From positions 1,798,001 through 1,862,000 of the forward strand of contig NZ_JAUSXT010000001.1 in NCBI RefSeq assembly GCF_030816235.1: 64,000 nucleotides of DNA. Direction: 5' to 3'. Position 1 is the stretch's first letter; each line of letters starts with the position of its first letter. This stretch comes from Microbacterium sp. W4I4 (lineage in GTDB: Bacteria; Actinomycetota; Actinomycetes; Actinomycetales; Microbacteriaceae). This document shows, in pieces, positions 49,645-59,720 of this stretch. The notes under the pieces are model-generated. The model saw only the letters and a list, made by a program, of their open reading frames with translations. It did not search any database and had not been told where the DNA came from. Made by a program: the position numbers and the translations under genes.

Positions 49645-51850
49645 ATGATCCACTCCGTCAGGCACCGCGGGTGGGCCGCTGCGGCATCCGCCAGTCCTCT
49701 GCCCGAGCCCGCCGAGGCGGCGCTCGGCATCACCGTGACCGACCGCGCCGTGCTGCGCGACGGCGTGCCGGTCGTGCCGGTGTCGGGCGAGGTCCACTTC
49801 AGCCGGCTGCCCCGCGAGCGCTGGGCCGAGCGGGTGCGCCAGATGCGCGCGAACGGCATCACCCTGGCATCCGCCTATGTGCTCTGGCTGCACCACTCCC
49901 CCGAACGCGGCGTCGCGCATTTCGACGGCAATCGCGATGTCGGCGCCTTCATCGACGCATGCGCTGCGGCCGGGCTCGAGGTCGTGCTGCGGATCGGCCC
50001 GTGGGCGCACGGCGAGGCGCGCAACGGCGGGTTCCCCGACTGGGTGCAGGCGGCCGACGTCGAGCACCGCAGCGACGATCCGGGCTATCTCGAACTGGTC
50101 GCCGAGTGGTTCGGCCAGTTGGCGGAGAATCTCGACGGACGCGTGCGGCCGGGTGGCCCCGTCGTGGCGATCCAGCTCGAGAACGAGCTCTACGACCGGC
50201 CCGAGCATCTGGTCACCCTCAAGCGGATGGCTCGGGATGCCGGGATGTCCGCTCCGCTGTGGACCGCGACCGCCTGGGGTGGCGCACAGCTGCCTCCCGG
50301 CGAGGTCATGCCGCTGTTCGGCGGGTACGGCGACGGATTCTGGGCCGATCCCGCCGACGACTGGGACTCCTCTTTCCGTGCGCACTACTTCCCCTCTCAC
50401 ACCTGGGACGACCCGGGCGTCGGCGCCGATGTGCGCGCCACGCAGGGCTTCGACGCCGCGGTTGCGACGGCGCCGGCATCCGACCCGCTCGGTGGCTTCC
50501 CGCCGGCGACCTGCGAGCTCGGCAGCGGCATGGCCACGGCCTATCACCGCCGCCCGGTGCTCAGCGGCCGCGATGTGGCCGCGCTCGCCCAGGGGAAGAT
50601 CGGCAACGGCTCGGCCTGGCAGGGCTATTACATGTTCGTCGGCGGCCGCAATCCGGGCCCGGGGATGCAGGAGACGCAGGCCACCGGCTATCCGAACGAC
50701 ATGACCGAGTGGAGCTACGACTTCCACGCGCCGATCGGCCAGTCCGGTGATCTGCACGAGTCCGCTGCGCTGCTGCGCGCGCAGCACGCTTTCCTGGCCG
50801 CCTTCGGCGACCGGCTCGGCGAGATGACCTCGAGCCTGCCCGCACTGCAGGCGACCGGGCTGGACGACACCAGGACACCGCGCTGGGCGCTGCGCTCGAA
50901 CGGGTCGGAGGGCTTCTGCGTCATCACGCATCACCAGCCGCACCGTCCCCCGCACGAACCCGTGCAGGACGTTCTCGACGTGCAGCTGCAGGTCGAGCTG
51001 GACGGCGAGACGCTGCTGCTGCCGAGCATGCCCGTCGACATCCCGGCCGGCACGATCGCCCGCTGGCCGGTGGGTCTGCGGTTCGGCGACGCGCGACTGC
51101 GGTGGGCCACGGCATCCGCTCTCACGGTTCTGCCGGACGGCACGCTCGTGCTGACGGCCGATGCCGGCATCCCGGTCGAGGTCGCCGTCGGCGATCTCGC
51201 ACCCGTCATCGTGACCCCGGGCGCGCTCGAGATCGGCGGGCTGTCGCTGCTGGTGCTCGCGGACGCGGGCGATGCCTGGGTGCTCGGCGACGAGCTGTGG
51301 CAGTGCGACGGGCAGCTGCTCTGGGACGGCACGACCGTCGAGGCGCGGGATGCCGTGTACCTGCGCCGGTTCGATCCGGCCACGCGGGCGTGGGTCTCGG
51401 CGCCGGCGATCGGGCCGGAGCCGGCGCGGCCCGTCGGCATCCGACGGATGCGGGATGCCGCCGAGGTGCCCGCCGACCACGGCTTCGGCGGAGCGCGGGC
51501 ACCTCGCCCCGACCGCCGAGGTCTTCGACGACCTGGCAGCCGTCTTCGCCCTGGATCTCCCCGCCGGCGACGGCGATGCCGTGCTCGACATCGACTGGGC
51601 CGGCGACACCGCGCAGCTGCGGGTGGACGGCAGGACGGTCGATGACCGCTTCTGGGACGGCACGCGCTGGTCGGTGTCGCTGCGCGACGTCGGAGCGGAT
51701 GCCGGCAGCACCGTCACGCTGCACGTGCTGCCGCTGTCCATGGAGAGCACGGTGTGGCTGCCGGACGCGATGACGCAGCGCGGGGATGCCGCGCGGGGTG
51801 TCGTGCGAGCGGTCAGCGTGCGGACGCGCACCCGCCCAGCCACCATCTGA
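49645..51850 (+). pseudogene. Second GH35-like glycosidase gene with a late frameshift
   Basis: The first frame covers a GH35-type barrel: VSGEVHFSRLPRERWAERV, GITLASAYVLWLHHSPE, RIGPWAHGEARNGGFPDW, acid/base in QLENELYD and the region ATCELGSGMATAYHRRPV where the nucleophile is expected. At 51490-51491 a surplus G shifts the frame; the rest (HLAPTAEVFDDLAAVF to RTRTRPATI) continues in the next frame as the C-terminal jelly-roll. Total length 3n+1. If the shift is real, the protein ends with an aberrant tail after about 615 residues but keeps the catalytic domain. Sequencing error is an alternative. Confidence 0.75.
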
Positions 51851-52020
51851 CCCGCGAGCCACCACGCAAGCACGCGCTGGTTGCGTGTGTGGCTCGTCGA
51901 TTGCCTGGTGGCTCGACGATTGCGTGCGACGCAGCGCCGCAACGAGGTCCGATGTGAAACGTGTCAGAAAATGCTTGCCCTGCTGATGCGCGACATGCAA
52001 GGATCATGATCAACCCTTTG

Positions 52021-52034
52021 GGAATACGTTTTCC
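52021..52034. promoter_or_regulatory. LacI-type operator GGAATACGTTTTCC
   Basis: A near-palindrome centred on ACGT, about 110 bases upstream of the large secreted enzyme. The rest of the 296-base gap (51851-52146) holds no gene; short repeats of GTGGCTCG around 51850-51925 are the only other pattern seen. Confidence 0.5.
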
Positions 52035-52146
52035 GAAGGTTGGATCACGGGACCGTCGTTCGTACGCGTCCCGGCTTCCATGATGCGCATCGCGCTGCTG
52101 CGGTGACCGTCAGACCCCCTTCGACAGCGACGCCCAAGGAGGAATC

Positions 52147-55100
52147 GTGGATCATCCCACCCGTTCTGCAGGATCGTTCTTCGCACGACGCACCCGAAGC
52201 ACCCTCGCGGTCGCGACGACGGCCGCTCTCATCGGCGCAGTCCTCACCGCATCGCCCGCCGCCGCCGCGCTCGCCCCTGCCGATGACGGCAGTTGGCGCT
52301 TCGACTTCGGCACCTCGACCAGCCCCGTGGCCGAGGGATACCAGCAGGTGCTCACCACCTCGCTGTACACCGCCGAGTCGGGCTGGGGGGTGACCGTCGC
52401 AGACGGCGTCGCACTGTTCGACCGCAATCGCACCGGCAACCGCACCCCGGCAGAGCCGGTGGCCGAGGACTTCGTCGCGGGCACCGACTGGGGCTTCCTG
52501 CTCGATGCCGTGCCCGCCGGCGAGTACGACGTCACCGTGTCGATCGGCGACGCGCTCGCCGGCACCTCGGGCACGAACGCGACCGTGGCGCTCGAAGGCG
52601 TCGCGCAGACTCGACTGACCACCGAGAAGGGCGGCACGACCACGCAGACGTTCCGGACCGCAGTCGAGGACGGCCAGCTCACCGCCGGATTCACCGGCAG
52701 CGGGCTGGGCGCCTATGTCAACGGGCTCGTCGTCACTCCGGTCGTGCCGGCGACCCCCGCCGACCTCACCGTGACCCGCGTGGCATGGGACTCCGTCGAC
52801 CTGAGTTGGGGCGCCGGGGACGGCGCTAGCTCCTACCGAGTGCTGCGCGCGGACGTCGTCGGTGACGTCGTCGGAGAGTTCAAGCAGATCGTCGAGACAG
52901 ACAAGACCTCGTTCACCGACTCCGACGTGACCGAAGGCGACTCCTTCGCGTACACGGTGCAGGCGGTGAGCCCGTACGGAGCCGTCTCGGCGCCCACGGA
53001 TGGCGTTCGCAGCGGGGTCATCCCCGCACTGGCCGTCCCCGCGGCGCCGACCGGTCTCACCGTGACGAAGGTGACGAAGACCGACATCTCGCTCAGCTGG
53101 TCGGCGGCCGTCAACGCCGCCGAGTACGTGCTGGAACGAGCCGGCGACGACGGCGTGTTCACGCCCATCGCGACCACGACCGACCTCGTGCACGTCGACG
53201 TCGTCGACACCACCCGCGCGTGGTCGTACCGAGTCACGGCGCGCAACACGGCCGGCTCGTCGGCGGCATCCGACCCCGTCGTCTCCCCGGTCTACACCGC
53301 GCCCGCGCCGCTGCCCACTGGCGATCGGGTCGTGTTCGACTTCGGCCCCGGTGCCGTCGCCGACGGCGCTCTCGCCGTCACCTCCACCACCGCCTACTCC
53401 GACGAGTGGGGCTACGGCTTCAGCACCGCACCCACCGCGGAGTCTCCGGACGTGGACCGCGGCGGAGACGATCCGCTGCGCGATGACCACGTGGCAGCCC
53501 AGGGCGGCATCTTCGAGGTGCAGCTCGGCGCCGGGGACTACACCGTGCAGCTGATCGCCGGCGACCGCACGACCGCGAGCGACATCGCCATCACCGCCGA
53601 GGGCATGGCGAAGGTGCAGGCGACCGCGAAGCCCGCCGGCGAGTACCTCGAGATGGCGTTCCCGATCGCCCTGGTCGACGGCCGGCTGACCTTCCAGGTC
53701 AGCGGTGACGCCGCGGCGCTCGATGCGCTGACCATCATCCGGCAGCCGAAGCGGCTCGCCGGGGCGATCCCCACGGCATACATCGCCGGGGACTCGACCG
53801 TCCAGACCTATGACGGCTCGGCATACGCTCCGCAGGCGGGCTGGGGCCAGATGATCGACCGGTTCTTCGCCGACGACATCGCCTTCGCCAACCATGCGAT
53901 CGGCGGACGGAGCTCGAAGAACTTCATCAGCCAGGGTCGACTCGACGACATCCTTCGCGGCATCCGCCCCGGCGACTACCTGTTCACCCAGTTCGGCCAC
54001 AACGACGCGACCCAGGGCGTCGACGACCGCTACGCCAGCCCCGCTGACTACAAGGAGTACCTCCGCACCTACGTGCAGGGGGCTCGCCAGCGTGGCGCCA
54101 CACCCGTGCTGGTCACCCCGGTCTCGCGGCGCAGCTTCAACGCCGACACCGGGCTGTTCAACGTGAGCTTCCCCGAGTACGTCGACAAGATGAAGGAGCT
54201 CGCCGCCGAGGAGAACGTGCTGCTCGTCGACCTGTCGGCATCCAGCCGTGCGTACCTCGACCAGATCGGGCCGGAGGCCGCGAAGGCCGTGTTCCTGTGG
54301 GTCGACCCTGGCATCTTCCCGAACCGCCCCTCGGGCACCCAGGACGACACGCACTTCCAGGAGTACGGCGCCATCCAGATTGCCCGACTGATCGCGCAGG
54401 ACGTCGTGGACCTCGATGACCCGCTGGCCGCGAAGGTCATCGACATCGACCCGCCCGCCGAGGTTCCCTCCGCGCCACAGCATCTCGTCGCGGGCTCCAT
54501 CTCGAACGCCGGGGCCGTGCTGCAGTGGCAGGCCTCGCCCGGCGCCGACATCTACCGCATCGAGCGTCAGGCCGTGGCCGACCCCGACCCGCAGTGGGCG
54601 CTGGTGACCACGACGACGCAGAACTCCGCCATCGTGCAGGGGCTGGCCGAGGGCACCGGATACCGCTATCGCGTCATCGCGGTGAACGGCCGCGGCGACT
54701 CGGAGCCCTCGGAGGTGGTGACGTTCACCACCAAGCAAGCGAGGTGGAAGTTCGACTTCCAGCTGGCCGGCAACCCGCTGATGGCCGGCTACACCGAGGT
54801 CAACCCCGATGCCGGGTACAGCGCCGAGGCCGGGTTCGGCTTCGCGACCCCGCTGCCCGCCAACGCCGGCCGTGACCGCGGCGCCGCCGACGGATCGAAC
54901 GACCTGTTGCGCGACTTCGTGCTGCCGGGTGATTCCAGCGAGTTCCTGCTCGATGTGCCGAACGGCACCTACTCGGTGAAAACCTACTCGGGCGACTGGA
55001 TCGGCTCCACGCGCACGAACTTCGACCTCGAAGGTCGCGCCTTCGGCAGCGGCAACGCCGGCAAGGGCTCCGTCAACGAGTCCGTGCGCGGTCCGGTGCT

Positions 55101-58100
55101 GGTCGCCGATGGACAGCTGACCGTGCGCGCCTACGGCGCGGCAGCCGGCACCCGTCTGAACGGCCTGGAGATCACGCCGATCCTGCTGGGACCGATCGGC
55201 CTGCAAGTGACGGATGTCAACGCCGACCCGGCCGCGCCCGCAGTCCAGCTGGACTGGACGAGCGACGCGGACGTGACCTGGAACGTGTACCGCACCTCGG
55301 AGTTCGACAAGAAGGCGACCAGGGTCGGCGAGACGACCACGGCATCCTTCACGGACACCACGGCCCGGATCGGGCTGGACTACTCGTACCACGTCACCGC
55401 AGTCGACCAGACCGGGCTGGAGTCGGTGCCGTCGGCATCCGTCGACGTGTCCTTCGTCGACCCCGACGTGACCACCCCGGGTGCGCCGACCGGCCTGGCC
55501 GTCGATCGCCTCGACAAGCGCGAGGTGGAGATCTCATGGGCGCAGCCGAGCACCGCGCTGTACGCGATGGTGTTCCGCTCCGAGATCGCCGGCGAGCGCG
55601 GCGAGCTGGTCGGATTCACGGCCACCAACCGCTTCACCGACACCGACGTGCTCACCACGATCCCGTACCACTACACGGTGGTGGGGGTGAACGCGGGCGG
55701 TGCGGGCACGGCATCCGCGCAGCTGACGACGGATGCCGCCACCGTGCTGCAGCGCCAGGCCGAATACCTCGACCGGGCTCCCGTCGCCGTGCGAACCGAT
55801 GACGGCAACCTGGTGTCGTGGCGGATGCTGGGCACCGACCCCGACGAGGTCGCCTTCCACGTCTATCGCGACGGGAAGCGCATCACCGACGAGCCGATCA
55901 CGGACTCGACGAACTACCTCGACAAGGCCGGGTCGGCGGATGCGACGTACTTCGTCACGAAGGTGCTGGGCGAGGTCGAGACCACCGAGACCGACGAGTT
56001 CGGCGTGCGGGACGGCGACTACCTCTCGGTGCCGCTGGATCGCCCCGCCGACGCGTACACGAAGGACGGCCAGCCCTACTCGTACCGGGCCAACGACACG
56101 AGCGTCGGCGATGTGGACGGCGACGGCCAGTACGAGCTGATCGTGAAGTGGGACCCCACGAACTCCAAGGACAACTCCCAGGCCGGTTACACCGGCAACG
56201 TCTACCTCGACGCCTACCGGCTCGACGGCACGCGTCTGTGGCGCATCGACATGGGCGTCAACATCCGGGCCGGCGCGCACTACACGCAGTTCCAGGTGTT
56301 CGACTACGACGGCGACGGGCGTGCCGAGGTCATGGCCAAGACCGCCGACGGCACGATCGACGGCGCAGGCCAGCCGATCGGCAACGCCGGCGCCGACCAC
56401 CGGAACAGCTCGGGCTACGTGCTGACCGGACCGGAGTACCTCACGGTCTTCGACGGCGCGACGGGCACGGCTGTCGACACGATCGACTACACGCCGCCGC
56501 GCGGTGACGTCGGTGCGTGGGGCGACACCTACGGCAACCGGGTCGACCGGTTCCTCGCGGCGACCGCCTACCTGGACGGCGAGCACCCGTCCGCGATCTT
56601 CAGCCGCGGCTACTACACCCGCGCGGTGATGGCCGCGTACGACTTCGACGGTGCCGAGCTGCATGAGCGCTGGGTGCTCGATTCGAACGACCCCGGCAAC
56701 GAGGGCTTCTACAGCATGGGCAACCACAACCTGTCGGTGGCGGATGTCGACGGCGATCAGAAGGACGAGATCGTGTTCGGCTCGGCCACGGTCGATGACG
56801 ACGGCACGCTGCTGTACTCGACGGGTCTCGGTCATGGCGATGCGCTGCACGTCTCGGACCTGGTCCCGTCGCGTCCCGGCCTGGAGGTGTTCGCGGCCCA
56901 CGAGGACATGGGCAACTCGGAGAACCGGGGAGCGACCATGCGCGATGCGCGCACCGGCGAGGTGCTCTGGTCGATCCCGGCGCTCAAGGACACCGGCCGC
57001 GCCGCCGCCGGCGACATCGACCCGCGATACGAGGGCGCCGAGGGCTGGGCGATCGGCGGAGACGCCGCCTGGGACTCTCCCGTCGGCCAGCTGACGTCCT
57101 CGACCGGCGAGCTCATCGCCGAGAAGATCCCGGCGGCCAACTTCCTGGCCTGGTTCGACGGTGACCCGCTGCGCGAGATCGTCGACCACGACTGGAACGC
57201 CGACACGTCGCAGGGCGTGCCGACGATCTCGAAGTGGAACTGGGACACCGAGTCGGAGGATGTGCTCCTGAAGGCCGACGGCGCCCAGTCGAACAACGGC
57301 ACCAAGGGCACGCCGAACCTGCAGGCCGACCTGTTCGGCGACTGGCGGGAGGAGATCGCCTGGCGCTCAGACGACTCGAGCGAACTGCGCATCTACTCCA
57401 CGACGGATGCCACCGAGCTGCGTCTGCGCACGCTGATGCACGACCCCGTGTACCGACTGTCCGTCGCATGGCAGAACACCGGCTACAACCAGCCGCCGCA
57501 GACCAGCTTCTTCCTGGGCGACGGGATGCAGCAGCCTGCGGCCCCGCGGATCGCGGTGACCGGAGACCCGACCGGGGCTTCGGACACCACCGCTCCCGTG
57601 CTCGCCGGCCTGCCGGCCGAGGGCAGCCTGCTGGCCAGCACGTCCGACCTCACGGTCGATGTGACGGCATCCGACCCCGAGTCGGGGGTGCGCAACCTGG
57701 ACATCGCGTTCGATGGCGAGCCGGTCTCAGCCGGTCAGGTCATCGATCTCGACGGCCTGGCGGGTCCGCACACCCTCACAGTGAACGCGGTCAACCACGA
57801 CGGTCTCGTGACCAGGGCATCCGTCTCGGTGTTGGTGTACGACGACGAGGGCACGAGCAGCAAGCCCGGACGCGGCGCGCTCTCGACCGACTCCGGGTGG
57901 GACACCGGTCTGCACGACGGCGACCACACGGTGTCGATGAACCTGTGGAGCGGGACCAACGGCGCGGTGTTCCGTCTGTACGAGAACGGCGAGCTCATCG
58001 CCACGAAGCTGCTCGATGCGAATTCGCCCCAGGCGCAGCTGACCACCGTCGCAGTGAGCGGCAAGTCGAACGGCACGTACGTGTACACCGGCGAGCTGAT

Positions 58101-58434
58101 CAACGCGAACGGCTCGACGGCCACGACATCCGTCTCGGTCACCGTGAAGGATGCCGCCCCCGGCGTCCCCGTCGTCAGTCATGACAACCGGGACAAGGAC
58201 GGCAGCTACACGGTGACGGCCGATCTGTGGTGGGGAACCAACGCCACCTCCTACCGGCTGTACGAGAACGGCACGCTGATCGACGAGCAGTCGCTCACCG
58301 CGGCGACGCCGAAGGCGCAGCAGGCGAGCACCGCGATCACCGGGCGCGCACCCGGCACGTACGAGTACGTCGCCGAGTTCATCAATGCAGCCGGTTCCAC
58401 GAAGTCGAAGCCGGTGAAGGTGACGGTGCGCTGA
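52147..58434 (+). CDS. Secreted rhamnogalacturonan acetylesterase / rhamnogalacturonan lyase (CE12-PL11 fusion)
   Basis: A 2095-residue extracellular protein. Signal peptide to about 42 (ends [10 protein letters not shown]). Malectin/CBM35-like domain about 49-198; two FnIII domains about 200-385; second malectin-like domain about 395-533. SGNH acetylesterase about 540-755 follows: [19 protein letters not shown] and DDTHF are its catalytic blocks. Then FnIII, a third malectin-like domain about 867-1013 and two FnIII to about 1197. A PL11 lyase occupies about 1204-1800 ([74 protein letters not shown]). An Ig-like domain and two 85-residue repeats end the protein. It would deacetylate and cleave the rhamnogalacturonan I backbone outside the cell. 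The start is a GTG at AAGGAGGAATC. Confidence 0.88.
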   Translation: MDHPTRSAGSFFARRTRSTLAVATTAALIGAVLTASPAAAALAPADDGSWRFDFGTSTSPVAEGYQQVLTTSLYTAESGWGVTVADGVALFDRNRTGNRTPAEPVAEDFVAGTDWGFLLDAVPAGEYDVTVSIGDALAGTSGTNATVALEGVAQTRLTTEKGGTTTQTFRTAVEDGQLTAGFTGSGLGAYVNGLVVTPVVPATPADLTVTRVAWDSVDLSWGAGDGASSYRVLRADVVGDVVGEFKQIVETDKTSFTDSDVTEGDSFAYTVQAVSPYGAVSAPTDGVRSGVIPALAVPAAPTGLTVTKVTKTDISLSWSAAVNAAEYVLERAGDDGVFTPIATTTDLVHVDVVDTTRAWSYRVTARNTAGSSAASDPVVSPVYTAPAPLPTGDRVVFDFGPGAVADGALAVTSTTAYSDEWGYGFSTAPTAESPDVDRGGDDPLRDDHVAAQGGIFEVQLGAGDYTVQLIAGDRTTASDIAITAEGMAKVQATAKPAGEYLEMAFPIALVDGRLTFQVSGDAAALDALTIIRQPKRLAGAIPTAYIAGDSTVQTYDGSAYAPQAGWGQMIDRFFADDIAFANHAIGGRSSKNFISQGRLDDILRGIRPGDYLFTQFGHNDATQGVDDRYASPADYKEYLRTYVQGARQRGATPVLVTPVSRRSFNADTGLFNVSFPEYVDKMKELAAEENVLLVDLSASSRAYLDQIGPEAAKAVFLWVDPGIFPNRPSGTQDDTHFQEYGAIQIARLIAQDVVDLDDPLAAKVIDIDPPAEVPSAPQHLVAGSISNAGAVLQWQASPGADIYRIERQAVADPDPQWALVTTTTQNSAIVQGLAEGTGYRYRVIAVNGRGDSEPSEVVTFTTKQARWKFDFQLAGNPLMAGYTEVNPDAGYSAEAGFGFATPLPANAGRDRGAADGSNDLLRDFVLPGDSSEFLLDVPNGTYSVKTYSGDWIGSTRTNFDLEGRAFGSGNAGKGSVNESVRGPVLVADGQLTVRAYGAAAGTRLNGLEITPILLGPIGLQVTDVNADPAAPAVQLDWTSDADVTWNVYRTSEFDKKATRVGETTTASFTDTTARIGLDYSYHVTAVDQTGLESVPSASVDVSFVDPDVTTPGAPTGLAVDRLDKREVEISWAQPSTALYAMVFRSEIAGERGELVGFTATNRFTDTDVLTTIPYHYTVVGVNAGGAGTASAQLTTDAATVLQRQAEYLDRAPVAVRTDDGNLVSWRMLGTDPDEVAFHVYRDGKRITDEPITDSTNYLDKAGSADATYFVTKVLGEVETTETDEFGVRDGDYLSVPLDRPADAYTKDGQPYSYRANDTSVGDVDGDGQYELIVKWDPTNSKDNSQAGYTGNVYLDAYRLDGTRLWRIDMGVNIRAGAHYTQFQVFDYDGDGRAEVMAKTADGTIDGAGQPIGNAGADHRNSSGYVLTGPEYLTVFDGATGTAVDTIDYTPPRGDVGAWGDTYGNRVDRFLAATAYLDGEHPSAIFSRGYYTRAVMAAYDFDGAELHERWVLDSNDPGNEGFYSMGNHNLSVADVDGDQKDEIVFGSATVDDDGTLLYSTGLGHGDALHVSDLVPSRPGLEVFAAHEDMGNSENRGATMRDARTGEVLWSIPALKDTGRAAAGDIDPRYEGAEGWAIGGDAAWDSPVGQLTSSTGELIAEKIPAANFLAWFDGDPLREIVDHDWNADTSQGVPTISKWNWDTESEDVLLKADGAQSNNGTKGTPNLQADLFGDWREEIAWRSDDSSELRIYSTTDATELRLRTLMHDPVYRLSVAWQNTGYNQPPQTSFFLGDGMQQPAAPRIAVTGDPTGASDTTAPVLAGLPAEGSLLASTSDLTVDVTASDPESGVRNLDIAFDGEPVSAGQVIDLDGLAGPHTLTVNAVNHDGLVTRASVSVLVYDDEGTSSKPGRGALSTDSGWDTGLHDGDHTVSMNLWSGTNGAVFRLYENGELIATKLLDANSPQAQLTTVAVSGKSNGTYVYTGELINANGSTATTSVSVTVKDAAPGVPVVSHDNRDKDGSYTVTADLWWGTNATSYRLYENGTLIDEQSLTAATPKAQQASTAITGRAPGTYEYVAEFINAAGSTKSKPVKVTVR
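57919..58434 (+). repeat. Two tandem protein repeats at the C-terminus of the secreted enzyme
   Basis: Two modules of about 85 residues share [76 protein letters not shown]. They resemble carbohydrate-binding or cell-surface modules seen at the ends of secreted actinobacterial glycosidases. DNA identity is moderate, so they are not a recent duplication. Confidence 0.7.
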
Positions 58435-58441
58435 GCCGTCG

Positions 58442-58495
58442 CCTGGACGGAGAGGCCTCGGCGGGCCGATGCTCGTGGGCGCCTCTCCCTCCAGG
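58442..58495 (+). terminator. Stem-loop after the secreted enzyme gene
   Basis: CCTGGA-c-GGAGAGGC and GCCTCTCC-c-TCCAGG pair over 14 bp with one mismatch and a loop of about 24 bases. It starts 8 bases after the stop. There is no T-tract, as is usual in very GC-rich actinobacteria. Confidence 0.55.
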
Positions 58496-58530
58496 TGGCC
58501 CGGACCTCCGGGTGCGCCGCAATCGCGGCA

Positions 58531-58542
58531 TGAATCGTTACA
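58531..58542. promoter_or_regulatory. Putative rhamnose-regulator operator (rha transporter)
   Basis: TGAATCGTTACA matches the reverse complement of TGAAACGATTCA at 63441-63452 in 11 of 12 positions. It lies 70 bases upstream of the rhamnose-binding protein gene. A shared operator would coordinate transporter and isomerase expression. No regulator gene for it is in the window. Confidence 0.55.
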
Positions 58543-58612
58543 ACATCTTTATGTGGTCCGGAATACCATGGGGCTGAACCGGCCCCGCCGGTTTCGCCAA
58601 CAAGGAGGTTGC

Positions 58613-59644
58613 ATGAAGTTCATCGGAAAGATCCTCGCCGTCACCGCGGTGGCCGCACTCGCCACCACCGCCCTCGCGGGCTGCACGCAGCGCGGGAGCA
58701 CGGATGGCGCATCCGAAGGGCCGGGCACCTCGAACAAGGAGGTCTCCGTCGCCTTCGTCCCCAAGCTGCAGGGCATCCCGTACTTCGAGGCCATGAACAC
58801 CGGCGGACAGGCCGCAGCGAAGGACCTGGGCCTGAAGTGGCTCTACCAGGGTCCGACCTCGGCCGATGCCGCAGCGCAGGCCGACATCGTCCGCTCGTAC
58901 ATCCAGCAGAAGGTCGACGTGCTGTTCGTCGCTCCCAACGATCCGAACTCGATGGCGCCGGTGCTGCAGCAGGCCAAGGATGCCGGCATCCGTGTCGCCA
59001 CCGCCGACACCGACGCGCCGGACTCCGTCCGCGAGCTGTTCGTCAACCAGGCCTCCACAGAGGGCATCGGCGAGACCCTGACGGATCAGCTCATGACAGC
59101 CATGGGAGGCAAGGGCAAGTACGCCATCGTCTCCTGCGGCGAGACGGCCGAGAACCTCAACTCGTGGATCGCCGTGCAGAAGAAGTACACGGCAGAGAAG
59201 TATCCGGATGCCGAGATCGTCGACATCGTCTACGCGGGCGAGGACCAGGCCAAGGCGACCCAGATGGCCACCGACCTGATGAACGCCCACCCCGACCTGA
59301 CCGGACTCGTCGGCGAGTGCACCTCCAGCGCTCCCGGTGTCGCCCAGGCCGTCGCGGACGCCGGCAAGATCGGCAAGGTCTTCACCGTCGGACTCGGCAC
59401 GCCGCAGGCGATGAAGCCGTACCTCGACGCGGGCTCCTCCAGCGCATCCGTGCTGTGGGACGTCGAGGCGCTCGGATACCTCACCGCCTGGGCCGGCCAG
59501 CAGCTGGCCGAGGGCAAGGAGATCCCCGCCGAGCCCGATGTGAAGGCCGCTCCGGACGCGAGCTACGACGCCGGCACGAAGGTGCTGCTGCTCGGACCGC
59601 CGCTGGTCATCACGAAGGACAACGCAGGAGACTTCTCCTACTGA
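58613..59644 (+). CDS. rhaS: Rhamnose ABC transporter binding lipoprotein
   Basis: A 343-residue periplasmic-binding protein of the ribose/rhamnose class (peripla_BP_4). Signal peptide with lipobox TALAGCTQ. Typical blocks: VAFVPKLQGIPYFEAMNTGG, VDVLFVAPNDPNSMAPVLQQA, ADTDAPDSVRELFVNQA, GLVGECTSSAPGVAQAV. AAGGAGG precedes the ATG. With the tandem ATPase, two permeases, mutarotase and isomerase downstream, rhamnose is the likely ligand. AI-2-binding LsrB-like proteins are the closest alternative fold. Confidence 0.87.
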   Translation: MKFIGKILAVTAVAALATTALAGCTQRGSTDGASEGPGTSNKEVSVAFVPKLQGIPYFEAMNTGGQAAAKDLGLKWLYQGPTSADAAAQADIVRSYIQQKVDVLFVAPNDPNSMAPVLQQAKDAGIRVATADTDAPDSVRELFVNQASTEGIGETLTDQLMTAMGGKGKYAIVSCGETAENLNSWIAVQKKYTAEKYPDAEIVDIVYAGEDQAKATQMATDLMNAHPDLTGLVGECTSSAPGVAQAVADAGKIGKVFTVGLGTPQAMKPYLDAGSSSASVLWDVEALGYLTAWAGQQLAEGKEIPAEPDVKAAPDASYDAGTKVLLLGPPLVITKDNAGDFSY

Positions 59645-59654
59645 CGGTCCGCCC

Positions 59655-59687
59655 GCGTGCGCCGCACCACCCCGGTGCGGCGCACGC
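59655..59687. other. Perfect 14-bp stem-loop after rhaS-type binding-protein gene
   Basis: GCGTGCGCCGCACC and GGTGCGGCGCACGC pair perfectly around an ACCCC loop, 10 bases after the stop codon and 33 bases before the ATPase start. No T-tract. It probably stabilises the binding-protein mRNA or partly terminates transcription. Confidence 0.75.
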
Positions 59688-59720
59688 GTCGACCCCCGAG
59701 ACCGACGCAGGAGAGTGGCG

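Noticed and set aside
51850..51930. Short GTGGCTCG-type repeats before the secreted enzyme gene
   Set aside because: Only three imperfect copies without regular spacing; not enough to call a functional repeat or CRISPR.
52045..55392. Long open frame of about 1100 codons on the minus strand
   Set aside because: It is antisense to the secreted CE12-PL11 enzyme and reflects high third-position GC. It shows no domain, and its composition (Arg, Gly and Val rich) is that of a shadow frame.
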